This document shows, in pieces, positions 36,074-44,900 of a DNA stretch of 64,000 nucleotides. The position numbers and the translations under genes were made by a program. Within the stretch, counting starts at the first letter, position 1, and each line of letters starts with the position of its first letter. Under the pieces are notes generated by a model that saw nothing but the letters and a program-made list of their open reading frames with translations, was not told where the DNA came from and searched no databases. Origin of the DNA: Deltaproteobacteria bacterium (GTDB lineage: Bacteria > UBA10199 > JACPAL01 > GCA-016699445); contig CP064976.1 in the NCBI GenBank assembly GCA_016699445.1, positions 682,001 to 746,000 of the forward strand, written 5' to 3'.

Positions 36074-38029
36074 CTGATAGCTATTGGTGGCATCATGAGG
36101 ATCATGACAGGCTTGGCAGGAAATCGTTCCAAAACCTGTCTTTTATCTTTTACATCAACCTGCGCAATCACAGCGTCGGTGGCTGCTCGGATATGATCAA
36201 CACCGCCGCCTTCGCCATCACCTTCCATAAATACCTGAAAGCCTTCATTGGAGTGACATTTAATACAGGAAGGATTGGTCAGCCAATTTCCCCATCCAGA
36301 CGTACTGACACTGCTATGTAAAGACAATTTCCACTGATCGGCTTCGATGTGACATTGGCCGCATACACCTGGCTGTGAAGCAGACATTCCGATACGTACA
36401 GGATCTCCTGAATGCTCACTACCAGGACCATGACAGCTTTCACACTGAACATTGGCTAGTTTTGCGACTTCAGGATTATGCGTCACAAAATCAGTATAGG
36501 TTAAACCTGAAGAGAGAGAAAAATTATAATCTGCCGCAAGATCATCAAAACCACCATTCACAGCATCTTTATTAAACCCTGTTGTGTTGATAGGCCAAAG
36601 ATAGGGTTCTGGTAAAAGACTATTGTAGGCCCCACTATCCATTTTATCTGCAAAGATATGTGAATGAAGAGTCTCTTCCCACTTGGCCACTACATTACCA
36701 TAACCTCTACCACTTCGATCATTCTCTCCATGACACGTGGCACACTGAGCCCCTTCAGCTGTCGCACCACCAATAGTTCCTTCACCCACATAATTACCTG
36801 CATTGATGGTAATCACGCCGGGGATATAAACACCTGGAGCGACAACATTTGACCCCCTTGAAGCATAAGGATCTGAGTAAAAATAAGCTAAGGAGTTAGA
36901 TGAACTTGCTGTGCCAGCTGTATTCCTCGGGCGACACACTGTAATATCTGAATTAACACCACTACAATAAGCAACTGTATAAACACCTGCCACATCCGGT
37001 GTGAATGTCGGGAACTGTACAGTCGAACTTGCTGTCCCACTATCATCAAAAGTCGCAGTCGAACCCGAAGGTTTGGTCAAATCCCATCTCCATGTGGTAT
37101 ACTGCGTTCCATTGCTATTAGCAGTTCTTGTTCCGGTTATATAAGATGTGGATGGAGCTGAGACATACGTCGCACCTGAAAGATAAACTTTCGACCCAAT
37201 ACCCACATTGGAAAGACCGGTTTGAGGATGAATTTCCTTTCCATCATCCTGAAGATAAACATCAAAGTCTCTGGATTCTTCACCATTGATCGTCAAACGG
37301 AAGGTCATCTTAGTATCATTGCGTGAGATCGGAAGAACCTGCCATTTATAAGAGTTTTCTGAAATCTGCTGCAATCCTGTACTTTCATTAGTGTACAGAC
37401 TGCGTGCATTTTGCAAAACTCCAATTGAAGGAGCTGTAAAAGACAATGTCTCTGAATTGATTGTATCCGTATCCAGAACTGCTTTGGGACCACCAACCTG
37501 TTCCCAACTATAAACGATGGCTTCATTTTTAAGTTTTAAACCAGCTACAGTACTTCCTGCAGCTGAGAGAGTCGCTCCCGTAGCACTTGCATCGACAGCA
37601 TATTCAGAAACACCTAAACGTGTGCGTGTAGTAATCGCCGAGGTAGTTGGAACCGTCACAGAAACTGCAGCAGCACTCGCTGAAATCGTTACTGTGTCTA
37701 CAGCGGCGTTATTGTTTACCGAAAGACGCGCCACATAGTCTCCAACCAAATCTGGAGTAAAGGTTGGACTTAGTGATGTGTCATTAGTGATTGAAGCTGA
37801 AGAGCCTGTGGGCTTTGAAGTAAAGGTCCACTTCACACTACTCACACCTGTGCTACCATTTCCATCAAGCGTAACAACCGCATTGATCAAAACAGCCTGA
37901 TCTGGACCTGCACTGGCTGAGACAGCATCACTCGAACCGCAACCACCCAATACTGTCACCCCTGCTAGCGCTGGGAGCATGAAACTCGCCCCTAAGGCGA
38001 TCATGGCTCCTATCCGCCACAACACTCTT
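36070..38029 (-). pseudogene. N-terminal part of the octahaem cytochrome lipoprotein, cut off from its start by an IS3 element
   Basis: Signal peptide remnant RVLWRIGAMIALGASFMLPALAGVTVLGGC with a lipobox, then Ig/PKD-like domains (SASAGPDQAVLINAVVTLDGNGSTG...) over about 350 residues, then haem sites CATCH, CESCH, CGQCH and CIKCH; a fifth (CQACH) lies past a frame break at 36141-36144. The insertion at 38030 removed the promoter and first four codons. Translation could still start at a GTG inside the IS (near 38047) that keeps the hydrophobic signal. Predicted role: surface or periplasmic electron carrier at the end of the cytochrome cluster. Confidence 0.8.
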
Positions 38030-38089
38030 TGATCCGACCCCACTTTACCGGACAGTGAATAAGAGGTAACGAAGACTGAGGAGGTCAGA

Positions 38090-38389
38090 ATGTTAACCCG
38101 ACGTCGATATACAAAAGAGTTCAAAACAGAAGCGAAAGGATTGGTATTAAAGCAAAAGATTCCAGTAGCGCAGGTGGCTAGTGATTTGGGGATTGGGAAA
38201 AGCACGTTGGATAAATGGGTCCGAGATGAGAGATTGCGTTTAGCCGATCCAAACGCCTTAAGTGAAACAGAATTAGAAGAGCTTTCCAGACTTCGAAAAG
38301 AGAATCGTATTCTCAAAATGGAAAGAGACCTTTTAAAAAAAACGGCAGTTTACTTTGCCAAGGACACACAGACAGGTACCAATTCGTGA
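38090..38389 (+). CDS. IS3-family transposase OrfA (HTH protein)
   Basis: 99 residues: RRRYTKEFKTEAKGLVLKQKIPVAQVASDLGIGKSTLDKWVRDE is the HTH_Tnp_1 domain, followed by a leucine-zipper-like SETELEELSRLRKENRILKMERDLLKK. Its end overlaps orfB by four bases (GTGA). An A8 run at about 38335-38342 near the end could allow slippage to an OrfAB fusion, as in other IS3 elements. Confidence 0.92.
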   Translation: MLTRRRYTKEFKTEAKGLVLKQKIPVAQVASDLGIGKSTLDKWVRDERLRLADPNALSETELEELSRLRKENRILKMERDLLKKTAVYFAKDTQTGTNS

Positions 38390-39240
38390 AAGACAATTCT
38401 AACAGTCATGCTGTCATGTTTTTATGTTCTTTAGCCCAAGTGAGTCGGTCAGGGTATTATGACTGGCTTGGTCGTTCTGAAAGCAACAGAAGCCGTGAGA
38501 ATCGTTCTTTATTGGTCATGATTAAGTCATCCTATCATGAAAGTCGTGAGACTTACGGAGCGATACGCGTGCATCGTGACATTCACAACCAAGGGACTGA
38601 ATGTGGCAAAAACCGCGTGGCACGATTGATGAAAGTATCAGGCTTAAAGTCGATCCATAAGCTTAAATACAGACCTCAGACGACACAAAGCAAAGCCAAT
38701 GACCTTGTGTCTCCCAATGTTATTTCTCAGGATTTTACAGCAAAAACAGAGAATCAGAAATGGGGTTGTGACATCAGTTACATCGAGACAAAAGAAGGCT
38801 GGTTGTATTTGGCCATTGTGATGGATTTCTTTTCAAGGAAGATTGTTGGTTTTGATATAGGGTTTTCTTTGCAGGCTGATTTATGCTGTAGAGCACTGGA
38901 GAAAGCATTTTCTTTAAGATTACCTCCTAGAGAGCTCATTCATCATTCAGATCGTGGGACACAGTATGCTAGCTTCCCTTATAGGCAGCTTTTAAAAAAG
39001 CATGCTGTGATCCAGAGCATGAGTCGTAAGGGTAATTGTTATGATAATGCGATGGTGGAAAGCTTTTTTCATACGTTGAAAGTAGAACTGGTTTATCGTC
39101 AGAAATATAGCACACGAGAAGAGGCTCGTAGAAGCATTGAACAATACATAATGTCTTTCTATAACAACAAACGTTTGCATTCCTCACTGGGCTATAGGAG
39201 CCCCGTGGAGTTTGAAAACTTACACAAGTCCGCTGCCTAA
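38386..39240 (+). CDS. IS3-family transposase OrfB (DDE integrase)
   Basis: 284 residues, rve integrase fold with the DDE triad visible: Asp in WGCDISYIETKEGWLYLAIVMDFFSRKIVGF, Asp in LIHHSDRGTQYAS, Glu in NAMVESFFHTLKVELVYR, then the typical IEQYIMSFYNNKRLHSSLGYRSP. GTG start overlapping orfA. Intact, so the element may still be active. Confidence 0.95.
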   Translation: MKDNSNSHAVMFLCSLAQVSRSGYYDWLGRSESNRSRENRSLLVMIKSSYHESRETYGAIRVHRDIHNQGTECGKNRVARLMKVSGLKSIHKLKYRPQTTQSKANDLVSPNVISQDFTAKTENQKWGCDISYIETKEGWLYLAIVMDFFSRKIVGFDIGFSLQADLCCRALEKAFSLRLPPRELIHHSDRGTQYASFPYRQLLKKHAVIQSMSRKGNCYDNAMVESFFHTLKVELVYRQKYSTREEARRSIEQYIMSFYNNKRLHSSLGYRSPVEFENLHKSAA

Positions 39241-39270
39241 TTTACTGTCCGGAAAATCGGGGTCAGATCA

Positions 39271-39427
39271 CTTCGTTTCTTCATAGTGCCTCCAAATAAT
39301 GAATTTTAAAAACTGTTAATAAGACTCTAATTCTTTTGTATCCGCTTTTTTGAAACGCGAATTTAACGGCATGCATCATTCACTTTCAACATGTTCCTCG
39401 TCATATAAGTCAGCTTAACCTCTCATC
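39271..39427 (-). other. detached start of the octahaem cytochrome gene and its leader
   Basis: 39271-39284 holds the original start: ATG at 39284 preceded by TTTGGAGGCACT, then codons MKKR, cut by the IS. Upstream (39285-39427) is a leader without a gene; ATGTTCCTCGTCATAT at 39391-39406 nearly repeats a 16-base element at 44922-44937 in front of the monohaem cytochrome gene. Confidence 0.8.
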
Positions 39428-40135
39428 TTATTGCGTATGACACGTGATACAAGACGTTCCATTATTGGGATGTCTCATGGACGTATGACAATCCAAGCAT
39501 GGAGCTGTCGCTAAATGTAAACCATTTGAAGGCCGTCTTGGTGCTTGATCATGCGAAGGAGTTGCTGAATGACACGTGGCACAGGTTTGTGCGCCTACCG
39601 ACTGCACAGGAAGATGACAGGTCACACAGTGAAGATTGGATGGAGTACCCCAACCTGCTACGTGATCTTGAGGAGGTGTCTGAGAATGGCAGCGTTCGCA
39701 AAAATCAGCACCCTGATGACAAACTGCACATCTCTGACGATCCATAGCCGCCATACTGGCATGACCTTTTAATCTCCAAAAATTGTTGTGATTGGCAGGA
39801 GCTTCCTGCTGATGGCATTTCACACATATGGCTTCTTCATGACACAGCGAACACACGTTCTCGCTCTTAAAACCATACTTACTTGTGACAAAACTTCCAT
39901 GCTCTTTAGCCCAATTGGCATTATGACTCTTAGGACGACTCTTTGTAGTGCGGCCATCATGGCAGTCAGAACATTTAGTATCTTCATCAATATTTTTATG
40001 ATCAGCAGCCCATGGAGCTATGAGCTCTTTATTGAAATCACCCCATGTTGTATCACGTTTACACTGCTTGTTGGCCATGAGCAGTGGCAAGAGCAACAAA
40101 AGCCCTATCCATTTTCTTTTCTTTAGAAATTCCAT
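39428..40135 (-). CDS. nonahaem c-type cytochrome
   Basis: A 235-residue protein with nine CXXCH sites (CSDCH, CSLCH, CVKCH, CAVCH, CERCH, CVTCH, CATCH, CLDCH, CITCH) packed into about 190 residues, plus numerous extra His for bis-His ligation. The N-terminus KKRKWIGLLLLLPLLMANKQC is an export signal, perhaps with a lipobox-like Cys at its end. Its start overlaps the last 13 bases of the NrfD-barrel gene, so production is tied to it. The haem density and position suggest it fills or docks to the adjacent beta-barrel as an MtrA-like electron wire. Confidence 0.85.
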   Translation of the reverse strand: MEFLKKRKWIGLLLLLPLLMANKQCKRDTTWGDFNKELIAPWAADHKNIDEDTKCSDCHDGRTTKSRPKSHNANWAKEHGSFVTSKYGFKSENVCSLCHEEAICVKCHQQEAPANHNNFWRLKGHASMAAMDRQRCAVCHQGADFCERCHSQTPPQDHVAGWGTPSNLHCVTCHLPVQSVGAQTCATCHSATPSHDQAPRRPSNGLHLATAPCLDCHTSMRHPNNGTSCITCHTQ

Positions 40136-42690
40136 ATAGCCCTGACCTTCCCGGAGTGAAACCCGTTAATTCGGTTTTTCTCAAACTCATAGGTCGCTTT
40201 CAGTTTAAGATTTTTCCTCACGCGACCTTCCACTTCACTAAAATATGTATGAACATCACTGGATTCATTTCCTGTAAATAAGTTGAAGCGGTAGAGATAA
40301 TAAGCTGTGCCCGCACCCAGAATTAGCTTCTTAGCCAAAAGTTCCTGATTCAGAGAAAAGGACATTCCAAAATAATTATTTTTTAAAACATTATCACGGC
40401 CGTGAGAATAATCACCTGTTGTTGTTGAAGACAGACCTTTTACTAGAAAATCTCGAGTCGAAAAAGATCCGTAAATCTTGTCATAACCATGATTAAATTC
40501 GCTGGCGATCTGATTATGATCCAAAATACGTTCACCACCACCCACCACCGCACTAAATTTTTTACCAAATCCTTTATAAACTTGAGCCATCACTTCTGTA
40601 TAAGGCTGGTAAGTACCGGCAAACGTATAAGGATCAAGTTCATCCACACGAAAACTATAAGAAGCTAAAAGACGATGGCCTGTTACCGTCACCTTCATAT
40701 CCTGGCTGGTAATATCCGTATAAGATCCAAAATCCACATCACGCACTTGATCGGTAAATGAACTAAAGCGGCTATAGAGCTCCCAATGAGGTGTCAGACT
40801 ATACCAAACCGAACCACCCAAAAGAGTATCGTCAGTATTATTTTGAAAAATACGAAACGCAGAAACCTTATCTCTCAAATGCACAGTGCTAAACCGAAAT
40901 CTCAGTTTAGCAATAGGCGTCCATTGAAGAGCGCCTCCCACAGTCCAGTCACCCGGATCCAACCCCAACTGTGTTTCATACAAATGAACAGGAGTACCTG
41001 AAAATGCACTCAACTTAAAACCCGCATACGTATTGCTTTCCATGGAAAGTCCATCGAAGTGCAAACCTTCCAATTCATAAATATGCTGTCGCCCTAGACG
41101 AATATTATTAAAAACACTGGCACGATTGACATCCAGATATCCGTAATAAAGGCGCCCAATCACATGGCTTCCAAAAGTGTCATAGACATTTTGAAAAGGA
41201 CTGCCAGGATTTTGCTTATCAAGATCTTCTATAAGCCCACCTTGGATGGCTCCTGAGAAGCGGTCGAGCTTGGCATCTCCCACATTGAGAGTGACGAGAG
41301 TATTCATCGTGTTGGCCGTATCGCCACCTGTCGTTTTCCAACGATAATCCTGCATCACCCATCCGCTCACGAGTGATTTTTCTTTGGTCATGGCTTGTGA
41401 GGGAAATATAAAAGCTCCCAACACCATCAAAAATGAAATCGCAGTGGCTGCAGCTCTAGCAGAAGCGATTTTTGACGGTGACTCTTTATGGTGAATCTCT
41501 CCGGTGATAATTCCAATCGTTACTTTTGCAAAAATAGTAAACATTAAGGCTCCAAGGGCTGTGATGGCTAAACACAAAACCACCTCATCTAAATTGGGGT
41601 AATATTCTGAAATTTCACCAAGAGGCGTCGGGACAAATCCTGGGATCACAAGCCCCATTCCTTTTTCTACCCAAAGACCCACAATACAAAGATGACAGGC
41701 AATGACAAATAAGACGGTATTATTTCTCAAAGGCCTAATCATCACGACGCAAGCTGCGATAAAATTCATGATCATCGCTGGCCAAATAAAGAATGTCAGG
41801 AGATGATAACCTTTAAGACCAAAATAAAGGTATTGAGCGGATGCTGCATGAAGAGTCCCAGGATAGAGCTCTTTAAACACCTCACACATCAGAAGGAAAA
41901 GATTGAGAGGAAGTGTAAAGTTCATGATGTTTTTCAAATATTCAAAAACACTTGTTTCCATTTTAAGACTGCTGAAGTGATTCACTGATAAAAAGACCAA
42001 GTAAAAAATAGCGGGACCTACAGAGAACGCACTGACGATAAAACGAGGGGCCAAGATAGCAGTGTTCCAAAAATAGCGAGATCCTAAACCTGAAAGCAGA
42101 AACGCTTCTGAGACTTGAATACTGATGGCAAAAATCATGACGAGAAAAACAAAGGGGTAGTAAAGATATGGCTGAGGTCTTTTACCCATGTATTTCATAT
42201 AAAGAAGATAACCAGGAATATGGAGATTCAGGATGAGATAAATATTAATCACCACCACATCCCACGCCAGAATCGATTGAGGAAGATTCAAACGTCCCCC
42301 CAAAAGAGGAATCATATGAAGAAACCGATCAGGGCGTCCGATATCTGTAAAAATATAAAGAAGACACATGACAATCGCTGTGAAGGCCAGCTGTTCAGCT
42401 ATAATGACTACTTTTTTAATATCCTGATTTTTCTTAATATAAGCAGGGTAAACCAACACCACAGCTGAAGCTGCAACACCCACAAAATAGACAAAATTAG
42501 CCACACCCAATCCCCAGCTCACTTGATCAGACATATGAGTGACGATGAGACCTTCTACTAACTGATGGTAATAGCAAACGCCTCCCCAAGCCATCATCAC
42601 AAGTAAAAACCCAACCCAACAATAATAAAGTCGACTACCCTTGAGGGCATATAGAAACATCGACCACCAGTAATTTAAATAATCTTTCAT
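40123..42690 (-). CDS. NrfD-type quinol dehydrogenase fused through an internal signal peptide to an outer-membrane beta-barrel
   Basis: 855 residues in one open frame. Residues 1 to about 410 have ten membrane helices of the NrfD/PsrC/HybB kind (e.g. GRPDRFLHMIPL after helix 3, PGFVPTPLGEISEYYPNLDEV before helix 10), placing both ends of the domain in the cytoplasm. Then comes a Lys/Arg-containing stretch and a hydrophobic segment (ISFLMVLGAFIFPSQA) ending in S-Q-A, a signal-peptidase-like site. Residues 445-855 have the alternating pattern of an outer-membrane barrel of about 20 strands and end in RAIWNF with the terminal Phe typical of Bam substrates. The preceding gene encodes a Tat-exported Fe-S protein that would pair with NrfD; the next encodes a nonahaem cytochrome that could pair with the barrel. 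Cleavage after SQA would release two proteins. Confidence 0.8.
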   Translation of the reverse strand: MKDYLNYWWSMFLYALKGSRLYYCWVGFLLVMMAWGGVCYYHQLVEGLIVTHMSDQVSWGLGVANFVYFVGVAASAVVLVYPAYIKKNQDIKKVVIIAEQLAFTAIVMCLLYIFTDIGRPDRFLHMIPLLGGRLNLPQSILAWDVVVINIYLILNLHIPGYLLYMKYMGKRPQPYLYYPFVFLVMIFAISIQVSEAFLLSGLGSRYFWNTAILAPRFIVSAFSVGPAIFYLVFLSVNHFSSLKMETSVFEYLKNIMNFTLPLNLFLLMCEVFKELYPGTLHAASAQYLYFGLKGYHLLTFFIWPAMIMNFIAACVVMIRPLRNNTVLFVIACHLCIVGLWVEKGMGLVIPGFVPTPLGEISEYYPNLDEVVLCLAITALGALMFTIFAKVTIGIITGEIHHKESPSKIASARAAATAISFLMVLGAFIFPSQAMTKEKSLVSGWVMQDYRWKTTGGDTANTMNTLVTLNVGDAKLDRFSGAIQGGLIEDLDKQNPGSPFQNVYDTFGSHVIGRLYYGYLDVNRASVFNNIRLGRQHIYELEGLHFDGLSMESNTYAGFKLSAFSGTPVHLYETQLGLDPGDWTVGGALQWTPIAKLRFRFSTVHLRDKVSAFRIFQNNTDDTLLGGSVWYSLTPHWELYSRFSSFTDQVRDVDFGSYTDITSQDMKVTVTGHRLLASYSFRVDELDPYTFAGTYQPYTEVMAQVYKGFGKKFSAVVGGGERILDHNQIASEFNHGYDKIYGSFSTRDFLVKGLSSTTTGDYSHGRDNVLKNNYFGMSFSLNQELLAKKLILGAGTAYYLYRFNLFTGNESSDVHTYFSEVEGRVRKNLKLKATYEFEKNRINGFHSGKVRAIWNF

Positions 42691-42728
42691 AAGTCACACT
42701 TTCCTTGCTGAAAGCCTGCCTGGTTCTC

Positions 42729-42743
42729 TGACTCTGCGAGTCA
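42729..42743. other. small intergenic hairpin between the Fe-S and NrfD-barrel genes
   Basis: TGACTC-TGC-GAGTCA, a 6-bp stem with a 3-base loop in the 67-base gap. No T-run follows, so it is not an obvious terminator; it may only influence mRNA processing. Confidence 0.3.
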
Positions 42744-42757
42744 CCGAAACATAATGA

Positions 42758-43783
42758 TCAATCAAAAAAGTAATAAAACTGTGGTTTCGTTCCCAATTCT
42801 TCTTTCAAAACAAACACACGTTTATGCTTCAGAATTTTGGAAACTTCACTTTCAGGATCTCGCAGATTACCAAACTTGCGCGCCCCTGTAGGACAGGCTT
42901 CAAGACAGGCAGGGTATTTGCCATTGCGTGTACGCTGAAGACAGAAAGTACATTTTTCAACAACACCCTTTGGACGCACACGATTACTCAAATAAGCCTG
43001 ATCTGGATTAATTTGTTCGGCGGGAATGGTGGGTTTGGTAAAATTAAAATGACGAGCTTCATAAGGACACGCGGCCATACAGTAGCGACAACCGATACAC
43101 CAATTGTAATCAACAACCACAATGCCGTCTTTTTCTTTCCACGTCGCCTCTACAGGACAAGCCTTGACACAGGGGGGATTGCGACATTGTTGACATTGAA
43201 CTGGTACATAAAACTTATCTTTTTTTGGCACTTCCGGAGAATCATAGTAGCGATCGGCATCCAGCATATCAAACGTACCAGCATCCATCTCCAAAACTGT
43301 AATATATTGAATCGCTGGATCATGAGACTGATTATTTTCCTTCACACACGCTTCGACACATTTCCGATTTCCATTACATCGTGTCAGACTTAAAAAATAC
43401 CCAAACTCCACACCAGGAATCGCCTCAGGATCTTTAATATTAACATCAGCTCCGTATTCTTCTTTTGTTTCTTTTTCGATCCGTTTAAAAATTTCTTCTT
43501 TATCTTTAGGCGTCAGCTCTTTGTAATGTTTTTGAAAAAACTCAGCAAAAGTGAATGCATCAGCTCGATTAGGCATCGCCAAAGCCGCAGTACCCGCTAC
43601 AGCACCGGCACCCTGAATAAGCGAACGCCTTGAAAATACTTTGTTTAAAAAACGATCTGCCAGATTTTGAATACGCTTAGAAGCCCTCTCAAGATGCTCA
43701 CCAGACTCTCCCTTTTCAGATGTGGAAGAGAAGTTTTTCAAAAAACGACCCATTAAATCACGAACACTCATCGCTGCACTCAT
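42758..43783 (-). CDS. Tat-exported ferredoxin-like subunit with four Fe-S clusters (HybA/DmsB/NrfC type)
   Basis: 341 residues. A twin-arginine signal FSRRSLIQGAGAVAGTAALA begins at about residue 50, after an unusually long N-terminal extension. Cluster motifs: CNGNRKCVEACVKEN, QCQQCRNPPCVKACPVEA, WCIGCRYCMAACPYEAR and CTFCLQRTRNGKYPACLEACP. This is the standard periplasmic partner of an NrfD membrane subunit, receiving electrons from quinol and passing them to cytochromes. It overlaps the tetrahaem cytochrome gene by four bases. Confidence 0.88.
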   Translation of the reverse strand: MSAAMSVRDLMGRFLKNFSSTSEKGESGEHLERASKRIQNLADRFLNKVFSRRSLIQGAGAVAGTAALAMPNRADAFTFAEFFQKHYKELTPKDKEEIFKRIEKETKEEYGADVNIKDPEAIPGVEFGYFLSLTRCNGNRKCVEACVKENNQSHDPAIQYITVLEMDAGTFDMLDADRYYDSPEVPKKDKFYVPVQCQQCRNPPCVKACPVEATWKEKDGIVVVDYNWCIGCRYCMAACPYEARHFNFTKPTIPAEQINPDQAYLSNRVRPKGVVEKCTFCLQRTRNGKYPACLEACPTGARKFGNLRDPESEVSKILKHKRVFVLKEELGTKPQFYYFFD

Positions 43784-44337
43784 GGAGTCCCTCCTTCTTG
43801 GGATTTCTGTTCACGGAGAATCCATGCCGGCTTCGGAGGTGGAGGAAGAGGCTTCATGGATTTAAAATGCGGATCATGAGGGTTATGACATTGCGTACAG
43901 AGATCAACACGGCCCTCGCCATTCCACAGACCTGTACGTCGTCCATGAATACGTTCTTTCCAATCTTCCAACTGAGTGCCATGGCACTGACCACACAACC
44001 TTTGAGAATCATTAAAACCAATCACTTCACCCGACTGAAGCCTGAGCTGATTATACTCTCCAGGATTATGGCAATTATGACACCAGTAATTAGCATCTTC
44101 ACCAACCCTTTGCTTTGGGTGAAGCGACAGAATGTCGGTATGCTCTTTTTTTAACTCTCTTTTAACAAAATTAAAATCAGCTGCTGACGAATGACACTCA
44201 GCACAAGGATACATTTCTATCTGAGATGTTCTCTTATAAACCTTGTCCCGACTATCTTCGGCAACGCCCAAGCTACACACAAAAAAACTTACAGCGAGAA
44301 TCAAAAATCCAAGAACTCTACAATATGAACACTTCAT
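43780..44337 (-). CDS. tetrahaem c-type cytochrome
   Basis: About 185 residues from the ATG at 44337 (GAGAGGG upstream); starting at 44403 would add 22 unlikely residues. Signal/anchor KCSYCRVLGFLILAVSFFVCSLGVAE, then haem sites CAECH, CHNCH, CGQCH and CTQCH, the last in CTQCHNPHDPHFKSMKPLPPPPKP, a DmsE/cytochrome c7-like ending. It likely carries electrons from the Fe-S subunit into the periplasm. Confidence 0.82.
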   Translation of the reverse strand: MKCSYCRVLGFLILAVSFFVCSLGVAEDSRDKVYKRTSQIEMYPCAECHSSAADFNFVKRELKKEHTDILSLHPKQRVGEDANYWCHNCHNPGEYNQLRLQSGEVIGFNDSQRLCGQCHGTQLEDWKERIHGRRTGLWNGEGRVDLCTQCHNPHDPHFKSMKPLPPPPKPAWILREQKSQEGGTP

Positions 44338-44375
44338 GGAATCCCTCTCGCTGTTAAATCCGCCCAACAATAATA

Positions 44376-44401
44376 GGCGGCCGGCCTTACGACCGACCGC
44401 C
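44376..44401 (-). other. strong GC-rich intercistronic hairpin
   Basis: GGCGGTCGGTC-GTAA-GGCCGGCCGCC on the minus strand: 11 bp with two G-T pairs, between the monohaem and tetrahaem cytochrome genes. It is followed by TATTATTGTTGGG, not a clean T-run. It could be a partial terminator or a stability element giving more of the first gene's product. Confidence 0.6.
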
Positions 44402-44411
44402 ACTATTTAAA

Positions 44412-44822
44412 CTACTTACCCTGAACGAACAAAATCACAGCTTTCAAATCTTCAGGGCTTCCCTCAAATTTCTTCTTATGTTTCACTTCCTTACCTTCAT
44501 GAGTCATGGTGGCTTCCTTCAGCAAAAACTTCGAAAGAAAAGCATCTACACCTTCTGCTCTTTTGGTCACATCATCACTGAGCTTAGAAAGATCAGGTGG
44601 TTTCACCGCATTTTCTTCTGCTTCGCCTTCACCCTCAGCAGCTTTATCGGAAGGCAACTTTGCAATCTTTTCAGCATCCAAGCTGTGACATTTGTTACAT
44701 TTGCTATCGAGAAACACTTTCTTACCTGCAGCATTGCCTGCGGCCATTCCTGAAACAGGCATCAACATCAAACCTGCAATAAAAAATGCAGATAATGTCA
44801 GAGTTGTTTTTTTATTTTTCAT
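44412..44822 (-). CDS. small monohaem cytochrome c
   Basis: 136 residues, signal peptide ending GMAAG, one haem site in VFLDSKCNKCHSLDAEKI, and an acidic insert EGEGEAEENAV before the region where Met ligands would lie (KEATMTHEGK). Probably a soluble periplasmic shuttle. First gene of the cytochrome/Fe-S/NrfD cluster, separated from the next by a GC-rich hairpin; a TGAT-N4-ATCA box is centred 84 bases upstream. Confidence 0.85.
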   Translation of the reverse strand: MKNKKTTLTLSAFFIAGLMLMPVSGMAAGNAAGKKVFLDSKCNKCHSLDAEKIAKLPSDKAAEGEGEAEENAVKPPDLSKLSDDVTKRAEGVDAFLSKFLLKEATMTHEGKEVKHKKKFEGSPEDLKAVILFVQGK

Positions 44823-44900
44823 TTTCTTCTCCTTAGTCTTTATTAAGGACTCTTCGTCCTTTGATTAGCTTCCTATTATCACCAACGAAGTGAGTGTTAA

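Larger units (their letters stand above)
38030..39270 (+). mobile_element. IS3-family insertion sequence, complete
   Basis: 1241 bases bounded by imperfect terminal inverted repeats: left TGATCCGACCCCACTTTACC and right (reverse complement from 39270) TGATCTGACCCCGATTTTCC; both continue with GGACAGT-AA, with 25 of the 30 terminal positions matching. A 3-bp target duplication CTT (38027-38029 and 39271-39273) flanks it, as is usual for IS3. Removing the element and one CTT restores the cytochrome reading frame exactly (MKKRRVLWRIG). It carries orfA and orfB in the plus direction, opposite to the host gene. Confidence 0.95.

Noticed and set aside
38044..38316. N-terminal 90 residues of the long cytochrome frame running into the IS
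   Set aside because: They are the antisense of transposase orfA, not part of the cytochrome; the frame is open there by chance.
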